NCBI GenBank assembly: GCA_016717855.1
Contig: JADKEV010000015.1
Location: forward strand, 1-64,000
Direction of reading: 5' to 3'
Source of the DNA: Betaproteobacteria bacterium
GTDB taxonomy: Bacteria > Pseudomonadota > Gammaproteobacteria > Burkholderiales > Casimicrobiaceae
DNA: 64,000 bases
A model generated the notes under the pieces. It searched no databases. It worked only from the letters and a program-made list of their open reading frames with translations, and had not been told where the DNA came from. Of the stretch, positions 7,918 to 15,864 are shown one piece after another (position 1 is the stretch's first letter; the number at the start of each line of letters is the position of its first letter). The translations under genes and the position numbers were made by a program.

Positions 7918-8910
7918 ATGCGCAAACCGTTACTGACCATGCTTGCTCTTGCCGCGTCGCTCGCCGCGGCCGGCGCGCAGGCCGCCGACACCTGCAAGAA
8001 TCGCGGCGACCTCGACGAGCGCTATTGCGACGAGAACCGCGACCTGGTCGCCGACACGCCGAAAGACCCCAAGCAGTGGAAGGATCCGCCGTTCCTGCTT
8101 TTCACGTACTCGCCGCTGGAGGATCCTGCCGTCTATGAAAAGCTGCTCGAGCCCTACGTCGATCACCTGAAAACCTGCACCGGCAAGCGCATCCATTTCT
8201 ACAGCGTGCTCTCCAACGCCGCGGCAATCGAGGCGATGCGCTCGGGCCGGATGCACCTGGGCCTGTTCTCGACCGGCGACACGGCGTTCGCGGTCAACCT
8301 GGCCGGCGCGGTTCCGTTCGCCATTCGCGGCGATGCCAAGGGACCGCAGGGCTATCAGCTGTGGACGATGGTCAAGGCCAACAGTCCGTACCAGAAGCTC
8401 TCGGACCTCGCGGGCAAGAAGGTTGCGCACGTGTCGCCGTCGTCGAACTCCGGCAATCTCGCGCCGCGCGCGCTGATGTCGGCCGAAGGCCTCACTCCCG
8501 ACAAGGACTACAAGGTTCTCTATTCCGGGCGCCACGAGAACTCGGTGACCGGCGTGTCGACCGGCGACTACGATGCCGCCCACGTGGCCTCGGACGTCGT
8601 GCTGCGCATGGAAGGCCGGGGGCTGATCAAGCCGGGCGAATTGCGCGCCCTGTACCGGAGTTCGAATTTCCCGCCGGGCGGAATGTCGATGGCCCACGAC
8701 CTGAAGCCCGAGCTGCAGAAGAAGATCCGCGAGTGCGTGGCGCAGTTCAAGTACTCGCCGGAGATGGTGAAGGCGTTCCAGGGCGCCGATCGCTGGTGGC
8801 CGGTGGAGTTCCAGCGCGACTGGGCGGCCATCCGCAAGGTGGCGGCCGCCACCGGCGAGGCTTACGACCGCAGGGCGCTGGAGAGGGAGCAGCAAAAGGC
8901 GAAGAAGTAG
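7918..8910 (+). CDS. phnD: Phosphonate/phosphite-type ABC transporter substrate-binding protein (second copy)
   Basis: 330 residues from ATG 7918, with TGAGGGAG upstream. It has a signal peptide ending AAGAQA. It is strongly similar to the preceding protein throughout, sharing the DTCKNRGDLDERYCDEN start, EAMRSGRMHLGLFSTGD and SPSSNSGNLAPRALMSAEGL. Differences cluster in the middle and C-terminal parts, so the pair may differ in ligand range. The Cys pair near the mature N-terminus (CKNRG...RYCDEN) is kept in both and could form a disulfide. It lies 91 bp after copy one and 14 bp before phnC. Confidence 0.9.
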   Translation: MRKPLLTMLALAASLAAAGAQAADTCKNRGDLDERYCDENRDLVADTPKDPKQWKDPPFLLFTYSPLEDPAVYEKLLEPYVDHLKTCTGKRIHFYSVLSNAAAIEAMRSGRMHLGLFSTGDTAFAVNLAGAVPFAIRGDAKGPQGYQLWTMVKANSPYQKLSDLAGKKVAHVSPSSNSGNLAPRALMSAEGLTPDKDYKVLYSGRHENSVTGVSTGDYDAAHVASDVVLRMEGRGLIKPGELRALYRSSNFPPGGMSMAHDLKPELQKKIRECVAQFKYSPEMVKAFQGADRWWPVEFQRDWAAIRKVAAATGEAYDRRALEREQQKAKK

Positions 8911-8924
8911 AGCCGCGGCGCGCC

Positions 8925-9674
8925 ATGCTGATCATCCGGAACCTGTCCAAGTCCTACGTCGCCGGCACGCCGGTACTGAAGGACATTTCCATCGAAATCG
9001 CGCCGCGCGGGGTAACGGCCATCATCGGTCCCTCGGGCACTGGCAAGTCGACGCTGGTCCGCTGCATCAACCTGCTGGTCGAGCCCACCGCAGGCGAGAT
9101 CGTGTTCGAAGGCCGGGATATCGCGCATCTGCGCGGCCAGCCGCTGCGCGAAGTGCGGCGCAAGATGGGCATGGTGTTCCAGGAGTACAACCTGGTCGAG
9201 CGCCTGACGGTGATGGAGAACCTGCTCACCGGCCGCCTGGGCTACACCTCGGCCTGGGATTCGTTCCGGCGCAGGTTCGACCCGGCCGACATCGAGCACG
9301 CGTTCAGGCTGCTCGATCACGTGGGCCTTGCCAGCTTCGCCAACACGCGCGCCGACCGGCTCTCCGGCGGCCAGCGCCAGCGCGTGGGCATCGCCCGCGC
9401 GCTGATGCAGAAGCCCGCGCTGCTGCTGGCCGACGAGCCGACCTCCTCGCTCGACCCCAAGACCTCGGTCGAGATCATGCAGCTGATGTGCGGGCTGGCC
9501 GAGGAAAACCAGATTCCGGTGATGATCAACATGCACGACGTGGAACTGGCGAAGCGCTTCGCCAACCGGATCCTCGGCATGTCCGGGGGCCGCATCGTCT
9601 ACGACGGGCCGCCCGAAGGCCTCGACGAGAACATGCTCAAGACGATCTACGGCGGCGAGGGCTGGCTCGCATGA
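8925..9674 (+). CDS. phnC: Phosphonate/phosphite ABC transporter ATP-binding protein
   Basis: 249 residues, the normal size for PhnC. The Walker A motif is GPSGTGKS at residues 35-42, followed by a Q-loop in MVFQEYNLVERLTVMENLL, the signature LSGGQRQRVGIARAL, Walker B LLLADEPTSSLDP and a switch His in INMHDVELAKRF. The LVERLTVMENLLTGRLG stretch is typical of PhnC rather than of amino-acid importer ATPases. It powers import through the two PhnE permeases. Its TGA overlaps the ATG of the first phnE, implying coupled translation. Confidence 0.93.
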   Translation: MLIIRNLSKSYVAGTPVLKDISIEIAPRGVTAIIGPSGTGKSTLVRCINLLVEPTAGEIVFEGRDIAHLRGQPLREVRRKMGMVFQEYNLVERLTVMENLLTGRLGYTSAWDSFRRRFDPADIEHAFRLLDHVGLASFANTRADRLSGGQRQRVGIARALMQKPALLLADEPTSSLDPKTSVEIMQLMCGLAEENQIPVMINMHDVELAKRFANRILGMSGGRIVYDGPPEGLDENMLKTIYGGEGWLA

Positions 9675-10462
9675 CGCTGGCCGGCTTCACCGCGATCCGG
9701 CCGTTCCGCGCGCCGTGGCACGTGCGCGTGGGCTGGCTGGCGCTGTTCATCTATCTGGCCTACGCAACGTCGCATCTCGAGTTGACGTGGCCGCGCTTCC
9801 TCCAGGGCATCGGCAACGGCGCGACGTTCATCGGCCGCATGCTGCCCCCCAATTTCGAGCGCTGGGAACTGTTGCTCAAGGGCATGGCGGAAAGCCTGGA
9901 AATGGCGATCGTCGCGTCGTTCCTGGGCATCGTGCTGTCGCTGCCGCTGTCGGTCCTCGCGGCGCGCAACCTGATGCCGGCGGTGGTCACGTGGCCGGTG
10001 CGGATGCTGATCATGCTGTGCCGCTCCTTCCATCCGGTGATCGTCGCGATCATCTTCGTCAAGGCCGTCGGGTTCGGCGCACTGGCCGGGATCGCCGCGC
10101 TTACTGTCGCCTCGGTCGGTTTCCTGGGCAAGCTGTTCACCGAGGCGATCGAGGAGATTTCGCTCAAGCAGATCGAGGCGGTGCGCGCCACCGGCGCGTC
10201 GTTCATGAACACCATCGTCTTCGGCGTGATCCCGCAGGTGATGTTCCGCTTCATCGGCTTCTCGGCCTACGAGACGGATGCGAACCTGCGCAACTCGACC
10301 ATGGTGGGCATCGTCGGCGCCGGGGGGATAGGCGGAACGCTGTTTGCCGCGTTCCAGCGCTTCGACTACGACTTCGTGTTCGCCATCCTGCTCGCAATCA
10401 TCGCGCTGATCATGGTGGGCGAGGTGCTGCAGATCCAGATCAAGCGGGTGTTCAAGCAGTGA
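9671..10462 (+). CDS. phnE: Phosphonate/phosphite ABC transporter permease (first)
   Basis: 263 residues starting at ATG 9671 in an ATGA overlap with phnC. It is an inner-membrane protein with about six hydrophobic segments. The EAA-like coupling loop is at SLKQIEAVRATGASFMNTIVFGVIPQV, followed by NLRNSTMVGIVGAGGIGGTLF, typical of PhnE. Longer in-frame upstream sequence overlaps phnC and is not used. It partners with the second, different PhnE encoded immediately after, so the channel is probably a heterodimer. Confidence 0.92.
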   Translation: MTLAGFTAIRPFRAPWHVRVGWLALFIYLAYATSHLELTWPRFLQGIGNGATFIGRMLPPNFERWELLLKGMAESLEMAIVASFLGIVLSLPLSVLAARNLMPAVVTWPVRMLIMLCRSFHPVIVAIIFVKAVGFGALAGIAALTVASVGFLGKLFTEAIEEISLKQIEAVRATGASFMNTIVFGVIPQVMFRFIGFSAYETDANLRNSTMVGIVGAGGIGGTLFAAFQRFDYDFVFAILLAIIALIMVGEVLQIQIKRVFKQ

Positions 10463-11268
10463 GCGCCGTGCACCCGGCGACCCTGCGCGAGTGGCACCGC
10501 TTCACCCCGGCGGAGCGCCTGGCCCGTTACGCCGTCTACTTCTTCCTGGTCGCCGCGGTGGTCATCTCGGCCGAGTCGATCGAGATCATTCCGGAGTTCC
10601 TGTACGACGCGCCCGAGCAGTTCGCCGACATGTTCCACCGCATGTGGCCGGTGGCCTGGGGCTTTTACCCCGAAGGCGTGCACGAGGTCTTGATCGAGAC
10701 GCTGGACATCGCCGCGCTCTCGACGGTGTTCGGGCTGCTGATGGGCATCCCGGTCGGCTTCCTCGCCGCGCGCAACGCGGTGCCCGTGCCGTTCCTCAAT
10801 TACCTGGCGCGGTTCATCCTGGTGTCGACGCGCTCGGTGTCGACGCTGCTGTGGGCGCTGTTCTTCGTCGCGGTGTTCGGGCCGGGCGCGCTCGCCGGCA
10901 CCTGCGCGATCGCGTTCCACTCGATCGGCTTCATCGGCAAGCTGTTCTCCGAAGCCGTCGAGGATGCGAACAAGGGCCCGATCGAGGCGCTGACCGCCGC
11001 CGGCGCATCGCCGATGAGCCTGATCCTGTACGGCTACTGGCCGCAGGTGAAGCCGACGTTCTGGGCGATCGCGCTGTTCCGCTGGGACATCAACGTGCGC
11101 GAATCGGCGGTGCTGGGCTTCGTCGGCGCGGGCGGGATCGGGATGGCGCTCGACACGGCGATCAACCTGTTCCAGTGGGATCGCGTAGCCACGATCCTGG
11201 TGACGGTGTTCGTGGTCGTGATCATCGCCGAGGTGGTCGTCACCCAGATCCGCAAGCGCATCATCTAG
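10459..11268 (+). CDS. phnE: Phosphonate/phosphite ABC transporter permease (second)
   Basis: 269 residues from GTG 10459, whose last bases overlap the TGA of the first phnE (GTGA). It is an inner-membrane protein with a longer N-terminal region and the coupling loop GPIEALTAAGASPMSLILYGYWPQV, followed by NVRESAVLGFVGAGGIGMAL. It is homologous to the first permease and also to PtxC/PhnE proteins. GTG 10468 is an alternative start. A run of ten Gs directly follows the stop. No terminator hairpin with a T-run is visible. Confidence 0.9.
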   Translation: MSAVHPATLREWHRFTPAERLARYAVYFFLVAAVVISAESIEIIPEFLYDAPEQFADMFHRMWPVAWGFYPEGVHEVLIETLDIAALSTVFGLLMGIPVGFLAARNAVPVPFLNYLARFILVSTRSVSTLLWALFFVAVFGPGALAGTCAIAFHSIGFIGKLFSEAVEDANKGPIEALTAAGASPMSLILYGYWPQVKPTFWAIALFRWDINVRESAVLGFVGAGGIGMALDTAINLFQWDRVATILVTVFVVVIIAEVVVTQIRKRII

Positions 11269-11360
11269 GGGGGGGGGGCCTGAAGATTCCGGCCGGGAAG
11301 GCGTAGTCTTTGTCCTGTTCCGGTTCCGGCAGGGTGAAGCGGGTTTCAACGGGAGGCGCG

Positions 11361-12125
11361 TTGGCAGTCATCGCGGTGTTCAACCAGAAGGGCGGCGTAG
11401 GCAAGACCACGTCAACCTTGAATCTGCTGGGCGCGCTAGCCAGGATCGGCCAGCGGCCGATCGGCATCGACCTCGATCCGCAGGCACATCTTTCCGGCAT
11501 TCTGTGCGGCGCACCGCAGCATGCCGAAGACAGCGCCTACGAATTCTTCGCCAGGGGCAAGTCGCTGTGGTCGCTGCTGCGGCCCACCCGCTCGGCGACG
11601 GAGATCGTCGGCGCGCACATCGAGATGAGCCGGCTGGATTCGCTTCTGGGGAAGAGCATGAACGCCATCACCCGGTTGGGCGTCGCGCTGCACCGCCGCC
11701 CCGAGCCGGAACGGCAGATCCTGATCGACTGCCCGCCGCAACTAGGCGTGCTCTCGCTCAACGCCATGTTCGCCTGCGACTTGCTGATAGTGCCGGTATC
11801 GGCGGATTTCCTGGCGATGCAGGGCGCGCGCTCCATCGATCATGCGCTGAACGCGCTGGAGCCGGTGCTCAAGCGGCGGCTGCCGCGGCGCTACCTGCTG
11901 ACGCGCTTCGACACGCGGCGCCGGATGTGCGCGACCATCGCGGAACAACTGGTGGCGGAATTCGGGGCGGCGGACGTGTTCGAAACGCGCATCGCGGAGA
12001 ACGTCAGCCTGGCCGAGAGTCCCTGGATGAAAATGGACGTGTTCGAACACGCGCCCGCTTCGCGCGGGGCCATCGCCTACGAGGCGTTGCTGGGTGAGTT
12101 ACTGGGTTCCGGGCTTGTGAACTGA
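11361..12125 (+). CDS. ParA/MinD-family ATPase, orphan
   Basis: 254 residues from TTG 11361, chosen because GGGAGG lies 5 nt upstream and the family starts AVIAVFNQKGGVGKTT; residues 10-16 are the deviant Walker A with both lysines (K10, K15). IGIDLDPQAHLS is the second conserved block and ILIDCPPQLGVLSLNA the third. These proteins dimerise on ATP and position plasmids, chromosomes or large complexes. No parB or parS-like gene is adjacent and the neighbours are metabolic, so a role in plasmid partition is unlikely. An alternative longer start is at 11310. Confidence 0.85.
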   Translation: MAVIAVFNQKGGVGKTTSTLNLLGALARIGQRPIGIDLDPQAHLSGILCGAPQHAEDSAYEFFARGKSLWSLLRPTRSATEIVGAHIEMSRLDSLLGKSMNAITRLGVALHRRPEPERQILIDCPPQLGVLSLNAMFACDLLIVPVSADFLAMQGARSIDHALNALEPVLKRRLPRRYLLTRFDTRRRMCATIAEQLVAEFGAADVFETRIAENVSLAESPWMKMDVFEHAPASRGAIAYEALLGELLGSGLVN

Positions 12126-12335
12126 CGGATGCCGCGCGATCATGCCGATCAGGCTGTCGAGGTCGAGCGGACTGCGCCGACCGTCGGTTGAAGTTTCCAG
12201 CCGGTTCAGGATTTCGCACTGGTTGTACATCTGGCGCAGGCGCCGTTCCGCTTCGTCGAAATCGCGCGCCATGATCACGATGTTGTCGACCTTTTGGCCA
12301 CTCCGCGTGCGGATGTTGAAACCGAACTTGAACAT
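12099..12335 (-). CDS. Small conserved-looking protein of unknown function
   Basis: 78 residues. It has no signal peptide or membrane segment; the middle (FDEAERRLRQMYNQCEIL) is predicted helical and the start (MFKFGFNIRTRSGQKVDNIVI) looks like beta strands. A good ribosome site (AGGTGAGG) lies 7 nt before the ATG. It converges on the ParA-like gene, and their 3' ends overlap by 27 bp. I do not recognise a named family, so no function is proposed. Confidence 0.6.
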   Translation of the reverse strand: MFKFGFNIRTRSGQKVDNIVIMARDFDEAERRLRQMYNQCEILNRLETSTDGRRSPLDLDSLIGMIARHPSVHKPGTQ

Positions 12336-12438
12336 AAGCCCCTCACCTGGCTTTGTCGCTTTTCCCCGACAGGACGGTTAGTCTAATCCAAATAAATCCC
12401 GCTAGCTAGCCCCTGCAAGGGTTTGATTGGAAAGACAG

Positions 12439-13317
12439 TCAGTCCCGGGCGGGTACCCGCCCGCCAGGCGGCTCCGGGATCTGCTCGAAATCCGGCGCCA
12501 TGATGCGGTCGACAGTCCGACGCGGCTCGCGGCCGATCAGCAGTTCGGCGAGCTCGACGAATCCGGCGCCGCTTTTCGCTACGGTGACGTAGCGGGGCTC
12601 GTGCTCAATCCGCCCGGCGTAGTCGCGGACGTTGGCGACGCCGACCGAGAGCGGGAAGAAGTCGAACATCGGCGCGTCGTTGGGGGAATCGCCGATGAAA
12701 ACGAACTTGCCACGTTCGGCATCGAGATCGGTGGCGAAGACTTCGGCCAGCAGGGTGCGCGTCATGCCGAGCTTGTCGTAGGCGCCGAACCAGCCGTTGA
12801 CGTGGATGGAGCTGACCTTGGCGGTCAGCCCCGCCTCGCGCATCAGCGCCACGATGCGATCGATGGCGGCCTGCGGCAGGCGCGGCACGTCTTCGCAGAA
12901 GTCGATGGCGATGTCCGCGATCCGGTAGGGCTGGTCCGACGCCCAGGCGGCGCCGGGAACCTCGCGCAGGATCCGCTCGCCGATCCGGCGCAGCCGCTCG
13001 CGGCGGGCGGCGGGGTCGCCCTCTCCCGCCACGCCGCGCGTGATGAGCTGGCGCTTGTCATGGTCGTAGCGCATGTAGAACGCGCCGTTCTCGCCGACCA
13101 CCGCGTCGACCGGCCACATCCGCGCGATGTGATCGCACCAGCCCGCGGGCCGGCCGGTGACGGGAATGACCAGCAGTCCGGCCGCACGCAGCCGTTCCAT
13201 CGCCGCATACGCCGCCGCCGTGATCCGGCCCGCGGTCGACAGCGTGTCGTCGATGTCGGCGAGGACGCCGCGCACGCCGAGCAGGTCCGGCTGCGGCAGT
13301 TCGGCGAGCGGCTTCAA
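12439..13317 (-). CDS. HAD-IIB family phosphatase
   Basis: 292 residues from TTG 13317, overlapping the upstream TGA as TTGA. HAD motif I is DIDDTLS with nucleophile D21 and acid D23. Motif II is PVTGRP, and motif IV is FIGDSPNDAPMF near residue 230, with a Cof-type cap between them. The family removes phosphate from sugar phosphates; sucrose-6-phosphate and mannosyl-3-phosphoglycerate phosphatases are relatives, but the substrate here cannot be told. A longer ATG frame (to 13554) is antisense-like sequence within the LOG gene and is rejected. It is third in a tight run glpD - LOG - HAD. Confidence 0.82.
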   Translation of the reverse strand: MKPLAELPQPDLLGVRGVLADIDDTLSTAGRITAAAYAAMERLRAAGLLVIPVTGRPAGWCDHIARMWPVDAVVGENGAFYMRYDHDKRQLITRGVAGEGDPAARRERLRRIGERILREVPGAAWASDQPYRIADIAIDFCEDVPRLPQAAIDRIVALMREAGLTAKVSSIHVNGWFGAYDKLGMTRTLLAEVFATDLDAERGKFVFIGDSPNDAPMFDFFPLSVGVANVRDYAGRIEHEPRYVTVAKSGAGFVELAELLIGREPRRTVDRIMAPDFEQIPEPPGGRVPARD

Positions 13318-13895
13318 GGCTGCGGCGGCTCGAACCACTTGCCGCTCTCGTGCGGCGCCCACGTGGCGATCTGGTCGAGCGCTTCGGCCGGCGTCGCCAC
13401 GGCGATGACTTCCTTCCGGTTTTCCGGGCGCAACAGCTTGTCCTCCACCGCCCGGTCGAACTGGGCCAGCAGCGGATCGAAAAAGCCTTCGACATTGATC
13501 AGGACCACGGGCTTGGCGTGGACCCGGAGCTGGGTCCAGGTGATCATTTCGCACAACTCCTCGAATGTCCCGAACCCGCCCGGCAGCGCGATGAACCCGT
13601 CGGACATGTTCGCCATCACCGCCTTGCGCTCGTGCATGGTGCCGACGGTGCGCGACTCGGTGAGGCCGCTGTGCCCGCGCTCGAGGATCTGCAGCTGTTC
13701 GGTGATGACGCCGGTGACGACGACGCCGTTGGCGAGCGCGGCGTCGGCCAGGATGCCCATCAATCCGGCGTGGCCGCCACCGTAGACCAGGCCCAGTTGG
13801 CGCCGGCCGAGTTCCATCGCCAGCTCGCGGGCCGCGGCGGCATAGCTGGGGCGGCTGCCCACATTGGAGCCGCAGAAAACACAGATTCTTCGCAC
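13314..13895 (-). CDS. LOG-family protein (cytokinin riboside 5'-monophosphate phosphoribohydrolase-like)
   Basis: 193 residues from GTG 13895. The N-terminus RRICVFCGSNVGSRPSY, the MHERK at about 87-91 and PGGFGTFEE at 105-113 are the LOG/TIGR00730 signature; the last two hold the catalytic Arg and Glu. Family members release the base from nucleoside 5'-monophosphates. The physiological role in bacteria is unclear, and older lysine decarboxylase labels are wrong. It starts 13 bp after the glpD stop and overlaps the HAD gene start, so the three are probably co-transcribed. Confidence 0.9.
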   Translation of the reverse strand: MRRICVFCGSNVGSRPSYAAAARELAMELGRRQLGLVYGGGHAGLMGILADAALANGVVVTGVITEQLQILERGHSGLTESRTVGTMHERKAVMANMSDGFIALPGGFGTFEELCEMITWTQLRVHAKPVVLINVEGFFDPLLAQFDRAVEDKLLRPENRKEVIAVATPAEALDQIATWAPHESGKWFEPPQP

Positions 13896-13908
13896 AGGAT
13901 GTCCCGCG

Positions 13909-15393
13909 TCAGTTTCGCGTGGCGAGGTACGCGGCCACCGCATCGCGTTCGTTTTGATTCAGGTGCAGCCCGCACTTGGTGCGCCGCCAAAGGATATCGT
14001 CGGCAGTGACCGCCCACTCACTGGCGACCAGATAGTCGATTTCCGCAGCGTACAGCGTATCGCCGAAATGCGTGCCGAGATCGGCCGGGGCGGCCGCGCT
14101 GCCGAGGATCTGTCCCGCGCGCGTGCCGTGGCGGCGGGCCAGCGCCCGCGGATAGCTGGCGGGGAGCTCCGGATACCGCTGCGCCAGCGCGAGGGCGAAG
14201 GCTTCGAAATCCGCACCGGGCATGTCGCCGCCGGGCAGCGCCCTGGCGCCGGTCCACGAGCCGGTCATGTGCGGAAACGACGGCCGCAGCTTGTCCAGCA
14301 CCGACTCGGCCAGCCGCCGGTACGTGGTGATCTTGCCGCCGAACACCGAGAGCAGCGGCGACTGCGGATAGGCGACGTCGAGCACCAGCGTGTAGTCGCG
14401 GGTGATCGCGGACGGGTCGGACTGGCCGTCGTCGTACAGCGGGCGCACCCCCGAGTACGACCACACCACATCGGCTGGCGCGATCGGCCGGGCCAGGTAG
14501 CGATTCGCCGCCCGGCACAGATACGTGACTTCCTCCGGCGTGATCGCCGCCGCGCCGGGCAGGTCGCGGACTTCTATGTCGGTCGTGCCGATCAGCGTGA
14601 ATTCGCCTTCGTACGGGATCATGAACACGATCCGCTTGTCGTCGTTCTGCAGGATGAAAGCATGCGCGCCGGGAAACAGCCGCTTGACGACGATGTGGCT
14701 GCCCTTGATCTGCTTGACGCCGGCGCGGGTTGGTTGCTGCAGTTCGGTGTCGAGCAGGTTCTTGACCCAGGGACCGGCGGCGTTGACGACGCCCTTGGCG
14801 CGGACCGTCTCGACGTTGCCCGCGGCGTCGCGCAGATCGATTTCCCAGCCGTCGGGCGAGCGCCGGCCCGCCACGCACGCGGTGCGCGTGCGGATCGTCG
14901 CGCCCAGGTCGGCGGCCGCCCGCGCGTTGATCGCGACCAGCCGCGCGTCGTCGACCCAGCAGTCCGCGTAGACGAACCCTTTGTCGATGTCGGCGCGGAT
15001 GCCCTCGCCGTAGCCCGCGCCGCGCAGCGTGATGCCACGCGAGCCGGGGAGCTTCTCGCGCTTGCCCAGGTGGTCGTAGAGCAGCAGGCCGGCGCGGATC
15101 ATCCATGCCGGGCGCAGTTCCGGGACATGCGGCATCACGAACTCGAGCGGCCAGATGATGTGCGGGGCGATCCTGAGCAGCGTCTCGCGCTCGGACAGCG
15201 CTTCGGCGACGAGGCGGAACTCGTAGTACTCGAGATAGCGCAGCCCGCCGTGGATCAGCTTCGACGACGCGCTCGACGTGTGCGACGCCAGGTCATCCTT
15301 CTCGCACAACAGCACCTTCAGCCCCCGCCCCGCCGCATCGCGCGCGATGCCCGCGCCGTTGATGCCGCCGCCGATGATGATCAGGTCAAGCAT
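13909..15393 (-). CDS. glpD: Aerobic glycerol-3-phosphate dehydrogenase
   Basis: 494 residues. The FAD-binding Rossmann motif is at the N-terminus (IIGGGINGAGIARDAAGRGL), followed by the family block SSASSKLIHGGLRYLEYYEF. The enzyme oxidises glycerol-3-phosphate to dihydroxyacetone phosphate at the inner membrane and feeds electrons to quinones. The C-terminal DUF/cap region includes FGGKITTYRRLAE and WRRTKCGLHL, as in GlpD. No glpK, glpF or glpR is nearby. It lies 42 bp after atpC on the same strand and leads the glpD-LOG-HAD run. Confidence 0.95.
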   Translation of the reverse strand: MLDLIIIGGGINGAGIARDAAGRGLKVLLCEKDDLASHTSSASSKLIHGGLRYLEYYEFRLVAEALSERETLLRIAPHIIWPLEFVMPHVPELRPAWMIRAGLLLYDHLGKREKLPGSRGITLRGAGYGEGIRADIDKGFVYADCWVDDARLVAINARAAADLGATIRTRTACVAGRRSPDGWEIDLRDAAGNVETVRAKGVVNAAGPWVKNLLDTELQQPTRAGVKQIKGSHIVVKRLFPGAHAFILQNDDKRIVFMIPYEGEFTLIGTTDIEVRDLPGAAAITPEEVTYLCRAANRYLARPIAPADVVWSYSGVRPLYDDGQSDPSAITRDYTLVLDVAYPQSPLLSVFGGKITTYRRLAESVLDKLRPSFPHMTGSWTGARALPGGDMPGADFEAFALALAQRYPELPASYPRALARRHGTRAGQILGSAAAPADLGTHFGDTLYAAEIDYLVASEWAVTADDILWRRTKCGLHLNQNERDAVAAYLATRN

Positions 15394-15435
15394 GCGCGGA
15401 TTCCGGCGGAGGATCGAGGATCCGGACCGCCGGCG

Positions 15436-15852
15436 TTACTTCTTCCGCAGCTTCCGGATCGCGGCGATCTGGGCGGCGGCCTGGGCGAGTTCGGCCTGGG
15501 CCTGGGCGATTTCGAGCGCGCCCGTCTTGTTCTTCATCGCTTCTTCGGCGGCCTTCAGCGCTTCGGCGGCCCGGGATTCGTCCAGGTCGTGGCCGCGGAT
15601 CGCCGTGTCGGACAGGATGGTGATCCGGTCCGGCTGGACTTCCAGCATGCCCCCGGAGACGTAGATCAGTTCTTCCTCGCCGCCATCGTGCTGGATGCGC
15701 ACCGAGCCCGGTCTCAGCCGGGTCAGCAGCGGCGTGTGCCGCGGATAGATGCCCAGCTCGCCCGACTCGCCGGGGGCGACGACGAATTCGGCCTCGCCGC
15801 TATAGAGCAACTGTTCCGCGCTGACGACGTCGACGTGTACGGTGGTGGCCAT
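15436..15852 (-). CDS. atpC: ATP synthase F1 subunit epsilon
   Basis: 138 residues. The N-terminal beta-sandwich shows VDVVSAEQLLYSGEAEFVV and GELGIYPRHTPLLTRLRPG, the family hallmark. The Ala/Gln-rich C-terminal helical hairpin can inhibit ATP hydrolysis. It is part of the central stalk with gamma. It is last in the atp operon, 12 bp after atpD. Confidence 0.97.
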   Translation of the reverse strand: MATTVHVDVVSAEQLLYSGEAEFVVAPGESGELGIYPRHTPLLTRLRPGSVRIQHDGGEEELIYVSGGMLEVQPDRITILSDTAIRGHDLDESRAAEALKAAEEAMKNKTGALEIAQAQAELAQAAAQIAAIRKLRKK

Positions 15853-15864
15853 GTTTTCTCTTTC

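Noticed and set aside
11361..12125. Plasmid or integrative element marker (ParA)
   Set aside because: No ParB, parS-like repeats, replication gene or attachment sites; neighbours are chromosomal housekeeping genes.
13864..13943. ATG 13943 as the LOG-family start
   Set aside because: It overlaps the glpD end; GTG 13895 matches where the family begins (RRICVFCGSN).
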